From NCBI GenBank assembly GCA_963682025.1, contig OY821517.1, positions 23,896,620-23,960,619 on the forward strand: a stretch of 64,000 bases of DNA. Direction: 5' to 3'. Position numbers and translations under genes: made by a program. This document shows positions 46,052 to 58,060 of this stretch, piece by piece. The notes beneath the pieces were generated by a model that saw only the letters and a list, made by a program, of their open reading frames with translations, had not been told where the DNA came from and did not search any database. The first letter of the stretch is position 1, and the number at the start of each line of letters is the position of its first letter. Source of the DNA: Cordilura impudica. Taxonomy: Eukaryota > Arthropoda > Insecta > Diptera > Scathophagidae.

Positions 46052-46560
46052 TCAATTAATTTTTCACATTAAATTATATATTGACTGCAGCTTACATAAA
46101 ACAAAAAACATAAAACATTTAACATATAATAAAATTAAATTAAACACACAACTTAAAATAATATCACAGTTTTTCCTTCTGTTTTATTGCAACTCTGTAA
46201 CTGATAATTATATTATCTGTATCTTCCTTTAGATTCCTCAAAAACTGTTTTGATACATTTTTTTTTTTAAACAATTTGAAAAATGATCAATGGATTCGGA
46301 ACCCTTTCATATTAAATTTTGATTGCATGCATTACTCTGATATGCTAAAGGTGCTCGCAAAATAGATTTCTATCCAGATTTGGCCAATAAAGCGTTTTCA
46401 GTCTTGATACCGTTTGCATCAACATAACTCCATGAATCTGAATATTCAACTTTGGTTCATATAAAAAAGAAATCGTGCTGATGCTAGGCATAAACTGCGT
46501 TTAGTATTGTCCAAAACTGGCCCACGCACTTCTCACCTTGCTGACGGTAAACAACAGCAG
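46052..46560 (+). pseudogene. ZBED/hAT transposase, C-terminal piece
   Basis: DQWIRNPF (about 46290), then DFYPDLANKAFSVLIPFAST (about 46370) and ESEYSTLVHIKKK (about 46435) correspond to the hAT C-terminal dimerisation region (Y-P-x-L-x-x-x-A, L-P-F-x-x-T-Y-L-C-E, F-S-x-L). Several in-frame stops are present. Confidence 0.85.
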
Positions 46561-46722
46561 TTATCCCTTTAATGTAGTCTCAGGGATGTTATAAAAATGT
46601 TTTCTTGCAAATAAAATAATATTATTTCAGTAACATGTTCCATTTTTTTTTTTTATTTTGTGGAAATTCATATCTGAGGTGGGAAAAATAAACTCATTTT
46701 TAGGTGGAGTATGAATTATGAA

Positions 46723-46738
46723 AGGTTAAGAACCCCTG
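46723..46738 (+). repeat. hAT right terminal repeat
   Basis: AGGTTAAGAACCCCTG is the reverse of CAGGGGTTCTTAACCT, a form typical of hAT ends. The next eight bases (GTCTAGAA) would be the duplication. No partner was found on the left. Confidence 0.7.
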
Positions 46739-47490
46739 GTCTAGAACGATTTCGTACTTGACAAATAACACAGTTTCGTATTTCGCTGGCTGTAATATTT
46801 TTTATGGTTACATGGAATAAATTAAGGCTTAAATATAGAGTACGTGCTACTCAATATCTATTGAAATTTTTAGAAATATTTTCCCTATTAATTGCATTTT
46901 TATACAACGACCACATAACGGCTGAATTTATTGTTGAATTTTTAAAATTTTTAAAATTTGAATTTGTATGTTTTTTCCCACTTTGTTTAACCTACATTTC
47001 TTCCTTCAATATGAATAAATTAGGAAACAATTACTTTATTTTTTTGAACCTAATTTTGCCCAGAACTATTTACCAAACAATGCCTTTAACTTTTCTATAA
47101 AGTTGTTCAGCTTGACAGTAGAGCAACAATAAAGACATGTTATAACAGGATATGTTTGTTGTGCAAAATTGAAAAAGACATGCATGAAAATTCTTAGACA
47201 TTTAATTAAATTTCAACCGGAAGTAGTTAAAAAGTAAATAGACACACATACACTCGATTCGATGTTACACATCGGCGCTAATACTATTGCATATGAATAT
47301 ATTAGAAGCAGTGATGCCAAGTGTTGGGATTTTTCCCTTTTTGTAGGCATTTTTTTTTCAAAAATTTGACATGTACGGAAAAGGGAAAGATTTCTTACTT
47401 TTGTCGAATGTAGGGATTTTTGAAGATTATTTTTTTAACAACTTAAATTTATATATTTTTTTTTCAGTTTTAAACTTTAAAATTAAATAT
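46739..47490. other. unassigned stretch
   Basis: A plus-strand frame at 46804-47100 (98 codons, hydrophobic, starting MVTWNKLRLKYRVRATQ) has no recognised family. Nothing else stands out. Confidence 0.35.
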
Positions 47491-47722
47491 AAGGTGTCCT
47501 AAAGTGTGGAAGATTTCTGTTCCAAAAAAGTAACAGAAACCAGTATAAAATCTCTAATGGAAGGGGTTTTTCTGAAAAAGTCCATAAGTTCATAAGTAGT
47601 GATTAGAACTATAAAATTTCATTTGATTTCAATTAAATAAAAATAAGCTCCTAACTCTAGGTTCAATGATTTCCTTATTATTATATTACAAGTATGGTAA
47701 GATTTTTTCGATCTCACTCCTT
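47490..47722 (+). pseudogene. mariner (DD37E type) 3'-end fragment
   Basis: The coding tail (GTGTGGAAGATTTCTGTTCC to CATAAGTTCATAAG, 47508-47596) matches 14868-14970. It ends in the terminal repeat TTTTTTCGATCTCACTCCTTA (about 47703-47723), the reverse of the 3215-3236 end. Everything 5' is missing. Confidence 0.75.
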
Positions 47723-47839
47723 AAACAGCAAAGATTTTCCTTTTACTACTTCGACTGGAAACCCAGGCAAATAAAATTGTTTATAATACTGATGCGAAAT
47801 AGCAAGGTACACATTTTATAAAGCAATGTGTTAAAGTTA

Positions 47840-47866
47840 GTCAGTCAGTCGGTCAGTCAGTCAGTG
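47840..47866. repeat. (GTCA)n microsatellite
   Basis: Tandem AGTC units with one GGTC variant. Confidence 0.85.
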
Positions 47867-48640
47867 TTGATATCCTCTATAAGATATTGCAAATAACAAA
47901 CAAATTGTGTGGATATAATCAAATAAATCTTGAAACTTGTATTAGCAAACACTCGTACATACTTGGAAGAAGAAGAATAGAAACAAATACGAAATTAATT
48001 GAAAAAAAGAAAAGTGTTTACATGTTTAAGTGTTCGAAAGAAATGGTCTTAGATTTTCTAATTTTTTCTCTGGTCTATTTGTCAAAGTAAATTGTTGTCT
48101 CAGCAAACATTTAACACACACAGACACACTTAACCACATACAAAAAGAAGCACAGAAATACACATACATAACTTACAACTGGAAAGACGGAAGTGTATAC
48201 TTTTATGATAGAAATTGTTGTAATAGAAACCGTAAAAAATTTAAAGCTAAATATGAAAAAATAACAAAATAAACCTTGTGTTATTTGGCTTTAATAGCTC
48301 ACCAACACTTAGGTAAACATTTGTGTGTTTATGTACATTTTCACATGTCTGCAAAGCAAGTATGGTTAAATGTTTTTTATACACGAAAGTGCTGACACTT
48401 GACAAATTCTAAATTGTCGCATATGCATTAATTGAAGTGTACTGTAATTTAAAATGAATAAGTGCGAATGTTTGTGTATTTGTGTGTGTGCGTTCTCACT
48501 AATTGCGTTTGGATAAATAGTTTCATAATAAGGTTCTATTCAAACGTTAGGTGCTTAAACCATGTGTGCTCCGTAGATACCATAACCAAACATGGTAGAT
48601 ACTGAATGAGAGCAATCGTTACGACTGCTGTTTCACACCA
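47867..48640. other. unassigned stretch
   Basis: Short open frames at 47887-48272 have no recognised features. No repeat was identified. Confidence 0.35.
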
Positions 48641-49170
48641 GTGTGCATAGGGTATATAAATTTGTGATTCGGCTTATAATATTTTGAAAAAAATCTGGAT
48701 CCCTAAAAATATATATTCTTGATCCTTATATAAAACAAGTAAGGGTGTAAAACAAGTAAGGGTGTTAAATTCCGTTATGTCAAATCTTTGATACCACTGG
48801 GTATAAGACTAATAAATGGACTTACTTATAACAAACTAAACAAAGTGTTTGAAAAAGTAAACAATTTGATAAACTTAATACTAAATTCTTACAACAGACT
48901 CACTGAAATTTTAGCATTTTTTTGGCCCGTTTAAAATATCGACCTGCTCGAAATAATGACCAGCAATATTGTCATAAAATTACTCAGGTAAATAGTTTAC
49001 TTTGTGAATGAGTGTGATTTTAACAGACACACGGACAGACGGACGGAGGAAAAGTCAACATTGCTATATCGACTCAAGTTGTTATACGGATCAAGAACAT
49101 ATACACTTTATGGGGCCGCAAATTCATTTTTCGATGCGTTACAATTTGATATTTTACAGTTTGCAAGTTG
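48641..49170 (+). mobile_element. mini-me / DINE-like repeat, diverged
   Basis: It has TAGGGTATATAAATTTG near the start, ATATATATTCTTGATCC (about 48709), a 17-bp tandem duplication of AACAAGTAAGGGTGT at 48735-48770, and GACACACGGACAGACGGACGG (49024-49044), the GTCY tract. It ends near GCGTTACAATTTGATATT. Confidence 0.65.
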
Positions 49171-49606
49171 TGTGTGACAGCTCAAATTGTCGTGTTGTTC
49201 TTGTGATTGTTGCTTGTAGCAATTGCTTAATGAGTGTGTATGTATCGTTGTACTCGGCGTACCATATTGTCACACTTTTTCAACGTTAGCCCGAAATTTA
49301 TACAACAACTCAGCAATTTGAAAGAAAAGTAATGAAAAGAAAGTAAATTTTCTTAAGAAGTAACTAGTAATTTATGAAAAATGCCAAAACAATTTATAGA
49401 TTTTAATAAAAATAAAAATTAGCCAGATATTCATAATTTTTTTTTATTTTTTTGCAACATTGTATATGTAATTTGTCTTTTAATAACTCAAAATTTAGAA
49501 AAATGTCCATTTTATAAGTTTTTTTCATTTGCAAACGTTTCCAGTTATCCTAATTTATTTTTTTTATATACAATTTATTATGTTTTGATGGATACAATAT
49601 ACTGGG
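49171..49606. other. unassigned stretch
   Basis: AT-rich DNA without a recognised gene or repeat. Confidence 0.35.
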
Positions 49607-50305
49607 TGGGCCATTTAAAATTTATTATTTTGAACTACCGATTATTAAGAAATTTACGTAGAAAAGTTTCGAGGATATATCGGCCTTCAGTTTAGTTTGT
49701 GCGTCAATTTGTGAAGCGAGTTCATGAAAATGGATCGCTATTGGACAAACCAAACCGTGTACGTTCTCATCCAGTACGTTCAATCAAAAACATTGCTGCT
49801 GAGAATGTCCAAGAACATTCATCAAAATCAACTCGTCATCCTTCTCAGGAACTGAATATTTCTCGAACTTCTTTGAGGAGAATTTTGCATAAAGACCTCA
49901 GTATGAAGGCTTACCAAGTTCAATTGGTCCAACAACTGAAGCGTCATGGCCATCCGATGCGTTTTTGCTTCACCCACTGGGCTGAAGATTGTTTGGCAGG
50001 TTTTAATATGAAGCCCATTTTCATCTTGGTGGCTATGTCAATAAAAAAAATTGCTCCGATATGCAGCAGAGAACCCACACGTGACTATTGAGAAACCAAT
50101 GCATCCACAACGAGTCACTGGTTGGTATGGATTTTGAGCAGGCGGCATCATTGGGCCATTTTTCTTCGAAAATGAGGAGCCGTCGTTACCTTCAACGGTG
50201 AGCGTTACCGTGCCATGCTCAACGAATCTTTGTTTCCAAAAATTTAAGAGAATGACATGGACGACATTTGGTTTCAAAAAAATGGGGCCACATATCACAA
50301 ATCCA
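49607..50305 (+). pseudogene. mariner (DD41D-type) transposase relic
   Basis: VRQFVKRVHENGSLLDKPN (about 49700), then SQELNISRTSLRRILHKDLS, YQVQLVQQLKRHGHPMRF and FHLGGYVNKKNCS lead to WFQKNGATYHKSN at about 50265-50305. This is the arrangement of the DD41D transposase at 9571-10656 but a clearly different subfamily. The first catalytic region is broken and the third is lost. It stops abruptly at 50305 against a DINE end. Confidence 0.85.
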
Positions 50306-50338
50306 ACGCAAACCACATAGTGGTATAGGGTATAAAAA
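50306..50338 (+). repeat. 3'-terminal scrap of the DINE-like repeat
   Basis: AACCACATAGTGGTATAGGG followed by TATAAAA is the last 30 bp of the repeat at 20715-21496, here wedged between a mariner relic and a Transib relic. Confidence 0.85.
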
Positions 50339-50339
50339 C

Positions 50340-51585
50340 GGGAACATAAGTGGTAAGAATGCAAAGAGGTTTATAATAAAAGATAAAAAATTTAAAAAAA
50401 AAAAAAGAAAACTCAAGAAAAATGTCCATATCTAGGCCTCATAATCGACGAACCAAAACAAAGAAAAGGAAAATCAAATAATGGAAATACTGCAAGGTGA
50501 AATTTTTCCGTTCCAGAAACTATCTATCTATCTATCAGCATCTATCACAGGTGTAGATCATGAATTACTAAGACGATTCAAAATCACATTACAAGTTCTA
50601 GCATGCAGCAGACAGCTAAATGCAAAAAAATTTGCAGAGAACGCCAATAAAACAGTTATACTGTATAATGAAAAATACTCTTGGAGATATATGCCATCCA
50701 CAGTTCATAAAATTTTGTACCATGGGGAACAAATAATTCAAAACAAATAATTCCCATCTGAAGAAGCGCAAGAAAAAAGGAACAAAGACTACAGATTCAT
50801 TCACGAGCATAACACAGAAGAATGTCCAGAACTTATCACTATTTTGTTGTGCACCTCAGATCCATATATTTCCAACATTCGATAAAAATGGAAAATTACC
50901 TCTATTGAATTAAGCGAAGAAGTTAAACCACTTCTAGAAGATGAAAATCAAGAAATATTTACTAAAATTGAGTTAAAGTTGTTTTTCAGTACACTAACAA
51001 TAAGTTGTATAGTTAAAAATTTTTGTATTTTATAAATTTGCAATAAAAATTGATATAGAAATATTTAAAAAGACAATCAAAAAAAATTTTAAACAAAGTA
51101 AAAACATACGACTTTTTCTTTGAAACTTCTCTACCTTGAACCAATATCAGGTTACTTTTACGTTCGCTGCTTAATAAATTATATTCCAACTAGGGCTCTT
51201 CCAGAAAAAAACCAACCTTTGGTCCTTGTTAACATTAGGACTAAAAAGGTTACGGGGGCCAAAGCTTGGCATTTTCCGACAAAATTTAACTTAAAAACTT
51301 TTTAAAAAGTATTAGTTATAAAATTAACTGAAAATATAAGACATTATATAAAAAAAACCTTTTTTAACATTTTAACACTTCACTTTTGTACTAAAATTCA
51401 ACTAAAAATGAAAATGTATTTTAAACCCTCCATAATTTTATTTATTATCGGTCGATATTTACGTTTTATAGTAAAATATAAAGGCTAAAGTCCCACCTAC
51501 CTACCAAGGAAACCGCATATCAAAAACCCTATCCAATGAAAAGTTACGGATTTTTGATTGCCTTCTCATGAAATGGTCCACTGTA
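50340..51585 (+). pseudogene. second Transib copy, 3' half only
   Basis: NNGNTAR (about 50475), ITGVDHELLRRF, SWRYMPSTVHKILYHGEQII (about 50700) and SEEAQEKRNKDYRFIHEHN (about 50760-50810) match the C-terminal third of the Transib at 30.8 kb, with stops. The untranslated part keeps the inverted block around CCAACCTTTGGTCC / GGGGCCAAAGCTTGG. The end TCCACTGTA (51577-51585) is a decayed CACAGTG-type terminus. The N-terminal two thirds are missing. Confidence 0.88.
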
Positions 51586-52787
51586 CGTCAGAGCTCCTAC
51601 TTGAGTGATGGCGTTATCTTTTTTTTTTTATCATTTTCGATATAAATTACGTTAAATTTTGCTACTTTCCTTATGAGGAAACGTTCCTTAAATATTTCGT
51701 GAGAGAAAAAGAGCAAAATAAAAAAAAAATATAGATTGTAAATTCTTTTTGCAAATAAGTGCCACTCTCGTACAAATATTTGTGTATGCATTTTAAATTA
51801 ACATTATTTTAACAACACTTTTTTCTGCTTCTTTGTTTATGAGTTGTTATAACACATTTTATGACTCTGTTGACTTTTTTTTAGCTGGTTCACCTGTTTC
51901 TGAAAATTATGTTAGTGTCAGAGAGTAAAAAATCTATTCAAACACTATCGTACATTACAGTTAGAGATGGCATGTTTTTTTAGAAACTCTCTTAGCAATC
52001 ATTTGAAATAAAAGCAACAAAGGTTCAATAATAATTCTTTTGCATGGATAACCCATCGGCTTATGTCTTAAAAATTCATGTCTCGAAAAATGCCTTAGCG
52101 ATTTTTTTTTTAAATGCTATCAAACCTTTTACTCACTTTTTATGGATTATTTTTTTCAGCAATTCGTCAATTCCAACCAGGTGTGCTTATAGAAAAATTA
52201 CCTATTATTAAGAAAAATCATAATTCATCAATATCTATAAATATGTTATCGATAAATTAGATGTACCCGTCAAAAAAATATTAAATTTTTTTCTCTTGGA
52301 ATTGACATTTTTAGCAATATGTGCTGACACTGGTGCCATTATATGAGTTAGGTTTTTTTATATCTTTTTGAAAAAAAAAAAACTAAGGCAATATTATTTA
52401 TTAGTTTACACTTTATATCCTAAAACAAACAAAACGCATATTTTGTGTATTTAAGTATTGTTGTTCATTCAGTCAATCCAAGTATCAGTTTTTTAGCTAT
52501 ACGAATATTGAATTCTGAGGCTTTCAGAGATAACCGCGAATGTTCCTTTTCCTCGATTTTGAGTCGCTGATGTTAAATTGATGAATTTTAACACTCTTAA
52601 TATCGGTCTAAAATTTTTTTATTTTTTTAATTTTTAAAAACCAGTTGACTCCAACTGTTTTTAGTACGAGTGGCAGTAGCTGTTTGCCTTTTTTTTAAAG
52701 GATTTTCATCAATTAATTTCTTAGTTATATACCTGACATATAACGTTTGGCAAAATATACGGAATAGTGTAAATGCGGTAATAAAAA
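51586..52787. other. unassigned AT-rich stretch
   Basis: No gene, repeat or element end was recognised. Confidence 0.4.
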
Positions 52788-53577
52788 AACAAGTAAGAAA
52801 ATTATAGTCGGTCTAGACCGACTATACGATACCCTATACCATGCGTTTAGAAACCCTATCTCTTAGGCCCAACTAACTGGACATTGAAAATAAGCAAAAA
52901 CCAAATTTGAGTGGGATTTTTATTAATTTTTTTGGCTGCAGATATGAAAAAGTTCATATCGGATGCTATATCTATAAAGGGACTAGGTCCAAAAATGGAC
53001 CGATCCTGATCATGTTTGGTAAAGTCTCTTGTATTTTGCAAAAATATATACAAACAAAATTTGAGAAGAATCAGTGCAATATTTTTGTTTTTTAATTGAT
53101 TTAAGTGAAGATCGGGAAGCAGCTCTATATGGGGTCAAAGGGATCATTTTTGGACTAGTCATTAGTGGATGTAATGAACGCATACAAACCCAATTTGAGT
53201 AAGATCTATATGACAATTTGGATCTTATGGCAATTTATGTCGATTTCATATGGGTAATTTGTATGGGGGCTAGGTCTGAACATGGACCGATTCTCACCAA
53301 TTTCAATAGCGTTCATCCCATGGCCGATAAAAGCTTATATACCAAATTTCGTCAAAATATATTCATATTTGCGACCTGCAGTTTGATTACAAGCTTTACA
53401 TGGACACACAGACGGACGGACGGACGGACGGACGGACGTACATTGTTAAATCAACTCAGAAAGTGATTCTGATTCGATCGGTATAATTAAAGATGGGTCT
53501 AGGTCAAATATTTTTGATTGTTACAAACAGCAGCACAAAGTCATTATACCCAAACCACATAGTGGTATAGGGTATAA
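52788..53577 (+). mobile_element. DINE-like repeat, copy 2
   Basis: Same ends and body as 20715-21496. By eye there are about seven substitutions in 780 bp plus a longer GGAC tract (53414-53437). It is non-coding and presumably mobilised in trans. Confidence 0.92.
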
Positions 53578-53639
53578 TAACTATGATGTTTACAACAAAA
53601 ATTTTTTTAGAAAATATTAACAAATACACGTGCACGTCA

Positions 53640-54480
53640 CTAAATTAATTAGAATTTCGTAAACTGATACAAAAAATATTTAAGGAAAATCCGTCCAAGA
53701 AAAATATTGACGTTGTTAATAATTTCGAGGACATGAGATTAAAAAAAATATACCTACGAGGCAGTAAACTTAATAAAGATCAATAAAAGTTTAAAAAGAA
53801 AACCTGGTTTGGAAAGCCGAGGGGCGCAGCTCAAAATCTTTCCTGGAGTTGGAAAACAAATATGAATGTGGTAAAAATACAACTAAGTAATATCTAGAAT
53901 CTATGGAAGTTCAAAAAAGAAAAAAAGAAAAAACGGCACCAGCAATAACTGAGACCGAAGAACAAATTATTAAATCCAGACTAAGTCGTTTCTCTCAAAA
54001 TTATTACTCTGAAAAAACTGAATACAAATGTGTGACGGATGATGGGTCGTACCTCACAGTGAAATATAATGAACGGCAAGAAGATTATTACTCTAAGACT
54101 TCTGAACATTAAACAGATAAAAAGTCCAAGTATATAAGTTTGCAAGGCCAAATTCTCAGCAAAGATTTTATTGCGGTTGGCAAGTAGTGAGCGTGGTGTC
54201 AGTAAACCAATATTTTTCAAAGGCGAATTAACTGTAAATGTAAAGGTTTATAATGAAAAGTTAATTCCAGAACTTGAAAGATTCATCAAAAAATACCATG
54301 GAAAAATTAAATCGCAGCAAATCCAAATTTCTGCCGAAAGAGACTTAAAACCATAAAACCTTTTTGTTCAGACTTAAAGGGAAGAGTGTATTAAAAGGAA
54401 GACCGAGGAACAAAATGTAAATTGTTTCGTTAAGAAAATTGAAACGGAGCTCAAGCGGAATTCGGAGATCCATGGCTGGA
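53640..54480 (+). pseudogene. mariner (DD37E-type) transposase relic, middle part
   Basis: TETEEQIIKSRLSRFSQNYY (about 53960), CVTDDGSYLTVKYNERQEDY (about 54030, first catalytic region, with G where the family has E) and, after frameshifts, SSERGVSKPIFFKGELTVNV (about 54185-54240) followed by LERFIKKYHG. This is the part of the DD37E family lying between the two relic pieces at 3.4-3.9 and 14.8 kb. It is not complete at either end. Confidence 0.65.
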
Positions 54481-54896
54481 GTCCAAAATTTATTCTAATT
54501 TTGTATCTTACCTATACTTATCTATACTAATAACACTGGTCTACAAATTAAAAAAAAAATTAATGCACATGACACTAAAATTTAAAATTATTGATTTGAC
54601 AGAAGGAAAGATTTTAAAGCCGAAAAAAAAATTTTATAATTTTTTTATAATTTTTTAATTTTATAATTTTTTTTTTTAGCTTATGAATAATGTTGGACTA
54701 TCTCTTTCACAAGCACGTTATAGTATAACATTTGGGGTGTCTGTGAAAAAATTTTCAATTCAAAAAATTAAATAAATAAGTTCATGACAGTGAATCTCCG
54801 AAAAAAAAAACTGTTCTGCAGTGAACATCATAGCTCGTTACCGGATCACGTGAAATAAAAAAATCGAAATGTGTTTAAAAGGTGATATATTTCCCA
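54481..54896. other. unassigned AT-rich stretch
   Basis: Homopolymer-rich, no recognised gene or repeat. Confidence 0.4.
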
Positions 54897-55041
54897 AGGT
54901 AATCAGGAAGAGTTTTTTACTTTTTCTCTTTATTTTTGGCAGCATTTTGAAGTGAAAAACACGATTTTTGCTATAAAATTTCGGTCAATTTGTTATAAAA
55001 TTGAAAAAATGGTTAAAAAAAAAAACTCTTCCTGATTACCT
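54897..55041. repeat. 145-bp hairpin
   Basis: AGGTAATCAGGAAGAGTTTT at 54897 is matched in reverse by AAAACTCTTCCTGATTACCT ending at 55041, giving a 22-bp perfect stem around a 100-bp loop. A tiny MITE is possible. Confidence 0.85.
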
Positions 55042-55896
55042 GGCGATTTATGTGCAGAAATAGTGTATAAGGTTTCAAAAGGATCGGTCAAGTAGATTTT
55101 GATTTATGATGTTCACGGACTTAAAAAATTTTGTTTGCGAAAAAATCGATTTAAAGTATTTAACATATGGGTAATTCCATGTCAAATCAACCAATGGGTG
55201 TACACTACCTTCTCCAAATTGTATGATTTTTCGTAGGATGACATATTATTACAGAACTAAAATAAGTGCAGAGACTGAGGGCACTGGCACTTCTGTATCC
55301 GGAAATATGTGGTCTTGAAAATCGTAAAAAAAGGTCAAAATTTACAAAGTTGTACTTACTTAATAATCATTTTCTTGATTAATATTATAGTGACGCAACT
55401 TATCGCATTTGAAAGGTTAATTAATTACCTTTAATTTGATATACAACATGATTTTTTTTTTTGGAAAGGTCCAAGGTCACATCTCTTGACCTATAATTCG
55501 GGAGGCTATAGCTGTAAAAACAACAATTTTAAAAATCTGAAAAAAATATATGTTTAAGATTGGTTCCTTCCCTAAAGTTCCAAAAAATTTCAGACTGGGG
55601 GTATGCTTGGATCCAGAAATATTTATCATAGAGTAAAGGTAGATATTTAAAAAGTCGGTGCTGTTACTGTTACTGTTTATGAATGTGGTTGGTTGTGCTC
55701 GTGAGCGTCGGCGGGCTATGCACGCACGCCGCTATTTGTTTCTGGTTCTTTAGCTCTGTACTGTACTCAGTACAGACCTGTGTTAGGGTTGGTTTGACAG
55801 GTAATTATGTTAGAGCGAGACAACAGTATAAATGTTGTCGGGTGTGGTTCGTAGTGTCAAATAGGACTTCGAGGACTTCGAAAAGTTCAGCAATGG

Positions 55897-57836
55897 ATGA
55901 CTGGAATTAGTAATAACATTTCAATATCAAATAAAATATGTGATATATGCAGAAGAGAACTTTATAAATTAAAAGGAAGTGTAAACAATAATATTCAATC
56001 TATGAACGAGCCAGAAAACGAGACTTCAGACTCGGAAAGTGAAGCATCAGTTTCGGGAGATGTTCGAATTTCTAAGTTAAACGAAAGTTTAACATATTTA
56101 CAAGAATCTCCAATATGTTCGAGAAAAATTCCATTAAAAGGGTATACAACTAGAAAGTTAGAAAAAATAACAACATCAATTAAAACCAACATTTTCCCAA
56201 ATTCATCACCTTCAACCTCTCACGTATGCCCAGAATCGGAAATAATCGAACAACTAAAAGAAAAGTTTAAATCAATAACTAAAAACAGTGATAAAATTCA
56301 ACTTTTAACTATTTTACCTAAAAGCTGGACATTGAAAAGAATGGAGGAGGAATTTCAAATAACAAATTTCATGGCACGAAAGGTAAAAAACTTGGTTGAG
56401 ACAGAAGGCGTATTGAGTACACCGAATCCAAAACTTGGAAAACGATTGCCATTAGAAATTGTTGATGTGGTGAAAATCTTTTATGAAACTGATGATGTCA
56501 GCAGATGTCTACCAGGATGTAAAGACTACGTGTCAATAACAGAAAATGGTGTAAAAGTAAAAAAACATAAAAAACTTTTACTCGGAAATCTTCGAGAAGT
56601 TTATGCTTTATTTAAAGAAAAACATGAAGGGATAACTATTGGAATTTCTAAATTTTGTGAACTTCGGCCAAAAAATGTGGTTCTAGCAGATGCGTCAGGA
56701 AGCCATAATGTATGTGTTTGTAAAATACATCAAAATACAAAACTAATGCTCCACGCAATAAACCTGAAAAAATTGACAGAAAATGTGCAGGATTTTGTGC
56801 TGGAAACTTATAAAGATTGTTTAAAAAGACTTATATGCAATCCCCCATCACCAAATTGCTACCTTGGCAGATGTAGCATGTGTCCAGATATACAAAATTT
56901 TAAAGAGAAACTTGGTGAATTATTATTAGAAAATGAAATTGATGAAATCATATATAAACAGTGGATAAGTGTAGATAGAGACTCTTTGGAAACTATTATT
57001 AAAGAAACTGATTCTTTTCTGGATTCTTTATGCGAAAAACTGCAAACTCTTCTACCCCATTCATTCGTATCTAAAGAGCAGGGTGCATTTATGGCTCACA
57101 AAAAGTCTGCGTTGGAAGAAAATGAGTATTTAGTAATTTGCGACTTCTCCGAAAATGCAACTTTTGTGGTTCAGGATTCTGTGCAAGGCTTTTTATGGAA
57201 TAATAGCCAGGCCACACTATACCCAATAGCAATTTATTACAAATCAAATGGAAAATTAGAAACTACAAATTTTATAATAATATCAGACTGTCTAATGCAT
57301 AATACCATAGCAGTTCATTTATTTCATCGCCACCTAAATGAGTTTTTAAAAAACAAGTTTTTGAAAATACCAAAGAAAATTTTTTATTTTTCGGACGGTT
57401 CTTCCGCTCAATTTAAAAATAAAAAAAACTTTGCCAATTTATGCCATCATAGCGAAGATTTTAATTGTTCCGCTGAGTGGCATTTCTTTGCTACCAGTCA
57501 CGGCAAAGGACCTAGTGATGGTCTTGGGGGAACGGTAAAGCGTGAAGCACGAAGAGCCAGCTTGCAACGTCCATTCGAAGATCAGATAACTACTCCTCTC
57601 CACTTGTATAACTCTTCAGAACTGCAACTTTGCATATTTAACGGAAAAAGATTATGAAGAAGAAGAGAAATTGCTAACTGATAGATTTATATGATTACGT
57701 ACAATTCCGGGAACTCAAAAGCAGCACAGCTTCATACCAATTTCAAAAACACAATTACAAGCTACAATTTATTCCGCTGATAGCAAATTTGTAATTGAAA
57801 ACATTTATAATAAAACTAAACAACAACAACAGCATT
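55897..57836 (+). pseudogene. family X protein, putative DDE transposase, nearly intact
   Basis: A 586-codon frame runs from 55897 to 57657, with a zinc-like start (ICDICRRELYKL). Further blocks are SWTLKRMEEEFQITNFMARK (about 56330), LPGCKDYVSI, FCELRPKNVVLA (about 56660), HNVCVCKIHQNTKLMLHAIN, CYLGRCSMC (about 56860), YLVICDFSENATFVVQD (about 57135), IYYKSNG, IISDCLMHNTIAVHLFHR (about 57290) and IFYFSDGSSAQFKNKKN (about 57385). Next come AEWHFFATSHGKGPSDGLGG (about 57475) and VKREARRASLQRPFEDQ. After a frameshift near 57630 and one TGA near 57690 the tail TIPGTQKQHSFIPIS continues. The aspartates in CDFSEN and FSDGSSA may be catalytic. I know this family as widespread but unnamed. Confidence 0.85.
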
Positions 57837-58060
57837 CATCATAAGAATGTCAACAACAACAACAACAACAATAACAACAACAACAACAACAGCATTCATC
57901 ATAGTAATGTCAACAACGCCAACAACAACAACAACAACAACAGCATTCATCAGAATAATGTCAACAACGCCAACAACAACAACAACAACAGCATTCATCA
58001 TAATAATGTCAACAACGTCAACAACGCCAACAACAACAGCATTCATAATAATAATAATTC
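57822..58060 (+). repeat. (CAA)n-based minisatellite
   Basis: Runs of CAA are punctuated by AGCATTCATCATAATAATGTC, giving units of about 45-60 bp, five or six times. All three frames are open in places, which produces spurious asparagine, threonine and valine runs. Confidence 0.92.

Larger units (their letters stand above)
23215..46738 (+). mobile_element. hAT element with ZBED-type transposase, exploded by nested insertions
   Basis: Five coding pieces (23215-23879, 39843-39909, 42281-42541, 45042-45310, 46052-46560) occur in order and on one strand. Together they give about 590 codons of a single ZBED/GTF2IRD2-like hAT transposase. The right terminus AGGTTAAGAACCCCTG (46723-46738) is a hAT-type end (CAGGGGTTCTTAACCT reversed). 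The left terminus was not found. The intervening 21.7 kb consists of a long-TIR element, an 8-bp-TSD element, a pogo element and a DINE repeat. Confidence 0.85.

Noticed and set aside
46804..47100. 98-codon hydrophobic frame as a possible membrane protein gene
   Set aside because: Rich in F, L and I from A/T bias; no clear signal peptide, no family, no supporting context.
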